Shown here piece by piece: positions 24,799-27,361 of a stretch of DNA of 27,361 bases. Within the stretch, counting starts at the first letter, position 1. Each line of letters opens with the position of its first letter. Origin of the DNA: JAJTFW01 sp964584995 (GTDB taxonomy: Bacteria; Bacteroidota; Bacteroidia; AKYH767-A; OLB10); the NCBI GenBank assembly GCA_964584995.1, contig CAZPCA010000020.1, positions 1-27,361 of the forward strand, read 5' to 3'. Below the pieces are notes generated by a model. That model had not been told where the DNA came from, did not search any database, and was given only the letters and a program-made list of their open reading frames with translations. The position numbers were made by a program, and so were the translations under genes.

Positions 24799-27021
24799 AT
24801 GTCACCTAAAAGCGTTGATTCAAATAAAAAGTACATCCGTCTGTTGTGGCTGATTGTACTGACACCCTTGCTCTTCATTTTCCTTGTGGTGGGACTAACC
24901 GCTACCGGTTTGTTCGGAGAGTTGCCCACGTTTGAGGACCTGGAAAATCCCAACAGCAGTCTGGCCAGCGAGGTGTACTCGGCCGATATGAAAACGCTGG
25001 GGAAGTACTATATCCAGAACAGGGTCAATGTGCATTACAAGGACCTTTCACCGAACATCGTCAATGCCCTGAAAGCGACAGAAGATGTACGTTTTGAAGA
25101 ACATTCAGGTGTCGATATCAAAGGCCTGATGCGGGTTTTTGTCAAGACCATCATCCTGCAACAGGATGCGGGAGGAGGGTCTACGCTGACGCAGCAGCTC
25201 GCCAAGAACCTTTTCCCCCGCGAGCGCATGAATAAGCTGCAGCTCATTTTCCGGAAGATCAAAGAGTGGATCATCGCGGTGAAGCTTGAGCGCAGCTACA
25301 CCAAGCAGGAGATCCTGGCCATGTATCTCAACACCGTTGAATTTGGCAACAATGCCTTCGGAATAAAATCTGCCGCCACCACGTATTTCGGAAAGCAACC
25401 GGGAGAGGTGAAAATCGAGGAAGCCGCCTTGCTGATCGGTTTGCTGCAGGCTCCCTCGCGGTACAATCCTGTACGCAATCCGGAGAGCGCTTTGTTTCGC
25501 CGTAACACCGTGATCGGTCAGCTGGCCAAGTACAAGTTCATCACTGAAGCACAAAAGGATTCCATTGAGGGCTTGCCCATACGCTTGAACTTCCGTCAGG
25601 AAGGGCACACCGAAGGACTTGCACAATACTTCCGTGAAACATTGCGGCAAGATCTGCTTAAATGGTGCAAGGAACACAAAAAGGCTGACGGCTCATCGTA
25701 CAATCTCTACAGGGATGGTTTGCGTATATACACCACGATAGACTCCCGCATGCAGCGCTATGCCGAGGACGCCGTTCGTGAACATCTGTCCGATTTGCAG
25801 AAGACCTTTTACGAGCATTGGAAGGGCCGTATCCCCTGGGCCGATCAGCCACAGATCATTGATGAGGCCATGAAGCGCTCGGAGCGGTACCTCTCCATGA
25901 AGGAGTCTGGCAGCAGCGAGGCAGAGATCAAAAAGGTCTTTGGTAAAAAGGTGGCCATGAAAGTGTTCACATGGAAGGGAGAGCGTGATACTATGATGTC
26001 TCCCCTCGATTCCATCAAACACTACAAGATGTTTTATCAGACAGGCTTCATGTCGATGGAGCCGCAAACCGGATACATACGGGCATGGGTCGGAGGAAAT
26101 GATTACAAGTATTTCCAGTACGACCATGTCAAGGAGGGGAAGCGTCAGGTCGGCTCTACGTTCAAGCCTTTCCTGTACACACTCGCCATGCAGGAGGGGT
26201 ATTCTCCCTGTTATGAAGTCCCTAACGTACCCGTGACCATCACCAACGAGGAGGGTGTGCCCTGGACTCCCTCCAATTCCGACGGTAAGTACGGTGGCAT
26301 GATGTCGCTCAAGAACGCGCTGGCGGAATCTGTCAATTGCATCTCCGCTTACCTGATGAAGCAATTCGGTCCGGAAGCTGTAGTGCAGGTGGCCCGCAGG
26401 ATGGGCATCTCTTCCGATCTGCAACCGTATCCCTCCATTGCTTTGGGTACTGCCGATGTTTCGGTATTCGAGATGGTAGCTGCCTACAGTACCTTCGCCA
26501 ATAAAGGTGTATACACCGAACCGCAGTACATCCTGCGCATCGAGGATAAAAACGGCGTGGTATTGCAGGATTTCGTTCCGCGGAAAGTCGAGGCGATCAG
26601 CGAAGAAACAGCGTACCTGATGCTGAATCTCATGCAGGGTGGAACAAATTACGGAACCGGTGCACGCCTGCGTGGCTCCAAGTACGGTTTCACCAATCCC
26701 ATCGCCGGAAAAACAGGTACCACACAAAACAACAGCGACGGATGGTTCATGGGAATCACTCCCGAGTTGGTGAGTGGTGTATGGTCGGGTTGTGAAGACC
26801 GTGCCGTACATTTCAGAACCACCCAATTGGGTCAAGGTGCCAATGTGGCGTTGCCCGTCTGGGGATTATACATGAAAAAGGTCTATGCCGACCCTGGACT
26901 TGTTTATTCCAAAGGTGACTTCGAAGCTCCGGCCAAGCCACTCGGCGTTGAGCTGGATTGTTCTAAATATAAAAATCCGGTGCAACAACAGAACGGTGGA
27001 GATGATGATTTTGGAATTTAG
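24799..27021 (+). CDS. Penicillin-binding protein 1A (bifunctional transglycosylase/transpeptidase)
   Basis: A 740-residue class A PBP that polymerises glycan strands and cross-links peptidoglycan. A short cytosolic tail (SPKSVDSNKKYIR) precedes one transmembrane anchor (about 14-36). The GT51 domain carries ATEDVRFEEHSGVD with the catalytic Glu (about 95), GGSTLTQQLAKNLFPRE (about 128-145) and KIKEWIIAVKLERSYTKQEI ... MYLNTVEFGNNAFGI. The transpeptidase has the active-site SxxK as GSTFKPF (Ser about 453), SxN as ESVNC, and KTGT as GKTGTTQNNSDGWFMG (about 638). All active-site motifs are present, so both activities are expected. A region of about 70 residues before the transpeptidase (WKGRIPWADQPQ ... 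FGKKVAMKVF) is the Bacteroidota-type linker. Its promoter box is 13 bases upstream; the stop is 44 bases before the next gene. Confidence 0.97.
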   Translation: MSPKSVDSNKKYIRLLWLIVLTPLLFIFLVVGLTATGLFGELPTFEDLENPNSSLASEVYSADMKTLGKYYIQNRVNVHYKDLSPNIVNALKATEDVRFEEHSGVDIKGLMRVFVKTIILQQDAGGGSTLTQQLAKNLFPRERMNKLQLIFRKIKEWIIAVKLERSYTKQEILAMYLNTVEFGNNAFGIKSAATTYFGKQPGEVKIEEAALLIGLLQAPSRYNPVRNPESALFRRNTVIGQLAKYKFITEAQKDSIEGLPIRLNFRQEGHTEGLAQYFRETLRQDLLKWCKEHKKADGSSYNLYRDGLRIYTTIDSRMQRYAEDAVREHLSDLQKTFYEHWKGRIPWADQPQIIDEAMKRSERYLSMKESGSSEAEIKKVFGKKVAMKVFTWKGERDTMMSPLDSIKHYKMFYQTGFMSMEPQTGYIRAWVGGNDYKYFQYDHVKEGKRQVGSTFKPFLYTLAMQEGYSPCYEVPNVPVTITNEEGVPWTPSNSDGKYGGMMSLKNALAESVNCISAYLMKQFGPEAVVQVARRMGISSDLQPYPSIALGTADVSVFEMVAAYSTFANKGVYTEPQYILRIEDKNGVVLQDFVPRKVEAISEETAYLMLNLMQGGTNYGTGARLRGSKYGFTNPIAGKTGTTQNNSDGWFMGITPELVSGVWSGCEDRAVHFRTTQLGQGANVALPVWGLYMKKVYADPGLVYSKGDFEAPAKPLGVELDCSKYKNPVQQQNGGDDDFGI

Positions 27022-27065
27022 GCAGCTAGTGGCCGTTTAATAAAATTAATCATAACAATCGTGTT

Positions 27066-27361
27066 ATGCGTTCCATCCTTGCTGCTTTCTTTTTCATTTG
27101 CGTTTTCGGAACAATCTACTTTTATGTGGACCATGTGAAGAGCGAAAGCGTATTGCATCCGCATTTGCCTCCTGATCCGCGCTTTGTTTCCATCAACAAC
27201 GGCCGATTGACTTGCAATGGCCAGCCCTTCTATCCCAAATGCATAAATTTTGTTGTTTCGTTGCGGATGAACGATAAGGAAATGTGGCCGGCTATTTATA
27301 TTGGATATGCTCCCGGTTCGGTGTTCCGTTACGATGGCAGGGATTCCAGTCTGATGGACCT
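27066..27361 (+). CDS. Membrane-anchored/exported protein resembling a glycoside hydrolase N-terminus, 3'-truncated
   Basis: An open frame from ATG 27066 to the window end (98 codons plus two bases). It starts with a signal peptide or anchor (MRSILAAFFFICVFGTIYFY), then a short linker, then FVSINNGRLTCNGQPFYPKC and INFVVSLRMNDKEMWPAIY. The pattern 'residue-x-NGRLxxNGQPFYxxxxN' is the usual opening of GH5/GH2-like (beta/alpha)8 hydrolases in the cellulase or mannanase clan, where this strand enters the catalytic barrel. The catalytic Glu residues would lie beyond the window, so the assignment stays tentative. It is 44 bases after PBP1A and may be co-transcribed with it. Confidence 0.65.
   Translation, partial: MRSILAAFFFICVFGTIYFYVDHVKSESVLHPHLPPDPRFVSINNGRLTCNGQPFYPKCINFVVSLRMNDKEMWPAIYIGYAPGSVFRYDGRDSSLMD

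Noticed and set aside
25693..26835. 380-residue open frame on the minus strand opposite PBP1A
   Set aside because: It lies wholly inside the well-supported PBP1A gene, has no recognisable domain and the His/Gly-rich, low-Lys composition typical of antisense shadows.

Overview
This window looks like part of a draft or metagenome-assembled genome of a Bacteroidota bacterium. The evidence is C-terminal type IX secretion sorting domains on two secreted proteins, several copies of the Bacteroidota promoter element TAnnTTTG just upstream of start codons, almost no Shine-Dalgarno sequences, a PG_1098-type THUMP-like methyltransferase, a SusC-like/OMP_b-brl_3 outer-membrane barrel with an N-terminal carboxypeptidase-regulatory domain, and KMGKS in place of KMSKS in cysteinyl-tRNA synthetase. 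Base composition is close to half G+C. The genus cannot be fixed from this sequence; a Chitinophagia/Sphingobacteriia-like or Flavobacteriales-like lineage is plausible. Two runs of exactly 100 N (7326-7425 and 10374-10473) are scaffold gaps of unknown true size, and each interrupts genes.

Layout. 1-7.3 kb is an extracellular-protein region: the 3' end of a large MopE-repeat/PKD-like/T9SS protein with a strong terminator, an M36 (fungalysin-type) metalloprotease with PA and PKD domains, a small zinc-ribbon protein, a bidirectional terminator, and a convergent lamin-tail-domain T9SS protein. After the first gap (7.4-9.4 kb) come the start of an unrecognised protein, a hairpin-rich REP-like intergenic patch and a biotin-dependent acyl-CoA carboxylase carboxyltransferase subunit (propionyl/methylmalonyl-CoA type). 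9.5-16.3 kb holds an unrecognised exported protein and a DinB-like protein (falsely fused across the second gap), a SIMPL/DUF541 protein, DNA polymerase I, a MmcQ/YjbR protein and a THUMP-like methyltransferase, with two short convergent overlaps. 16.3-18.5 kb is a tight operon (two 4-bp ATGA overlaps): DUF502 membrane protein, coiled-coil exported protein, SDR-type L-threonine 3-dehydrogenase. 18.6-21.1 kb is cysS coupled by TGATG to an M28 lipoprotein peptidase. 21.2-27.4 kb carries the outer-membrane barrel, a DODA-type extradiol dioxygenase with a Tat-like leader, penicillin-binding protein 1A and the start of a probable glycoside-hydrolase-like protein that runs off the end.

Taken together this is mostly housekeeping (replication/repair, tRNA charging, peptidoglycan synthesis, acyl-CoA and threonine metabolism) mixed with Bacteroidota envelope and secretion functions. 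I see no CRISPR array, phage, insertion sequence, tRNA, rRNA or defence island. No intergenic stretch exceeds 300 bases apart from the uncertainty caused by the N gaps. The points most worth a second look are the tandem MopE repeats, the M36 protease that stops inside a common C-terminal module, the REP-like hairpin patch, the near-leaderless TAAATTCG start sites shared by polA and another gene, and the small zinc-ribbon gene.
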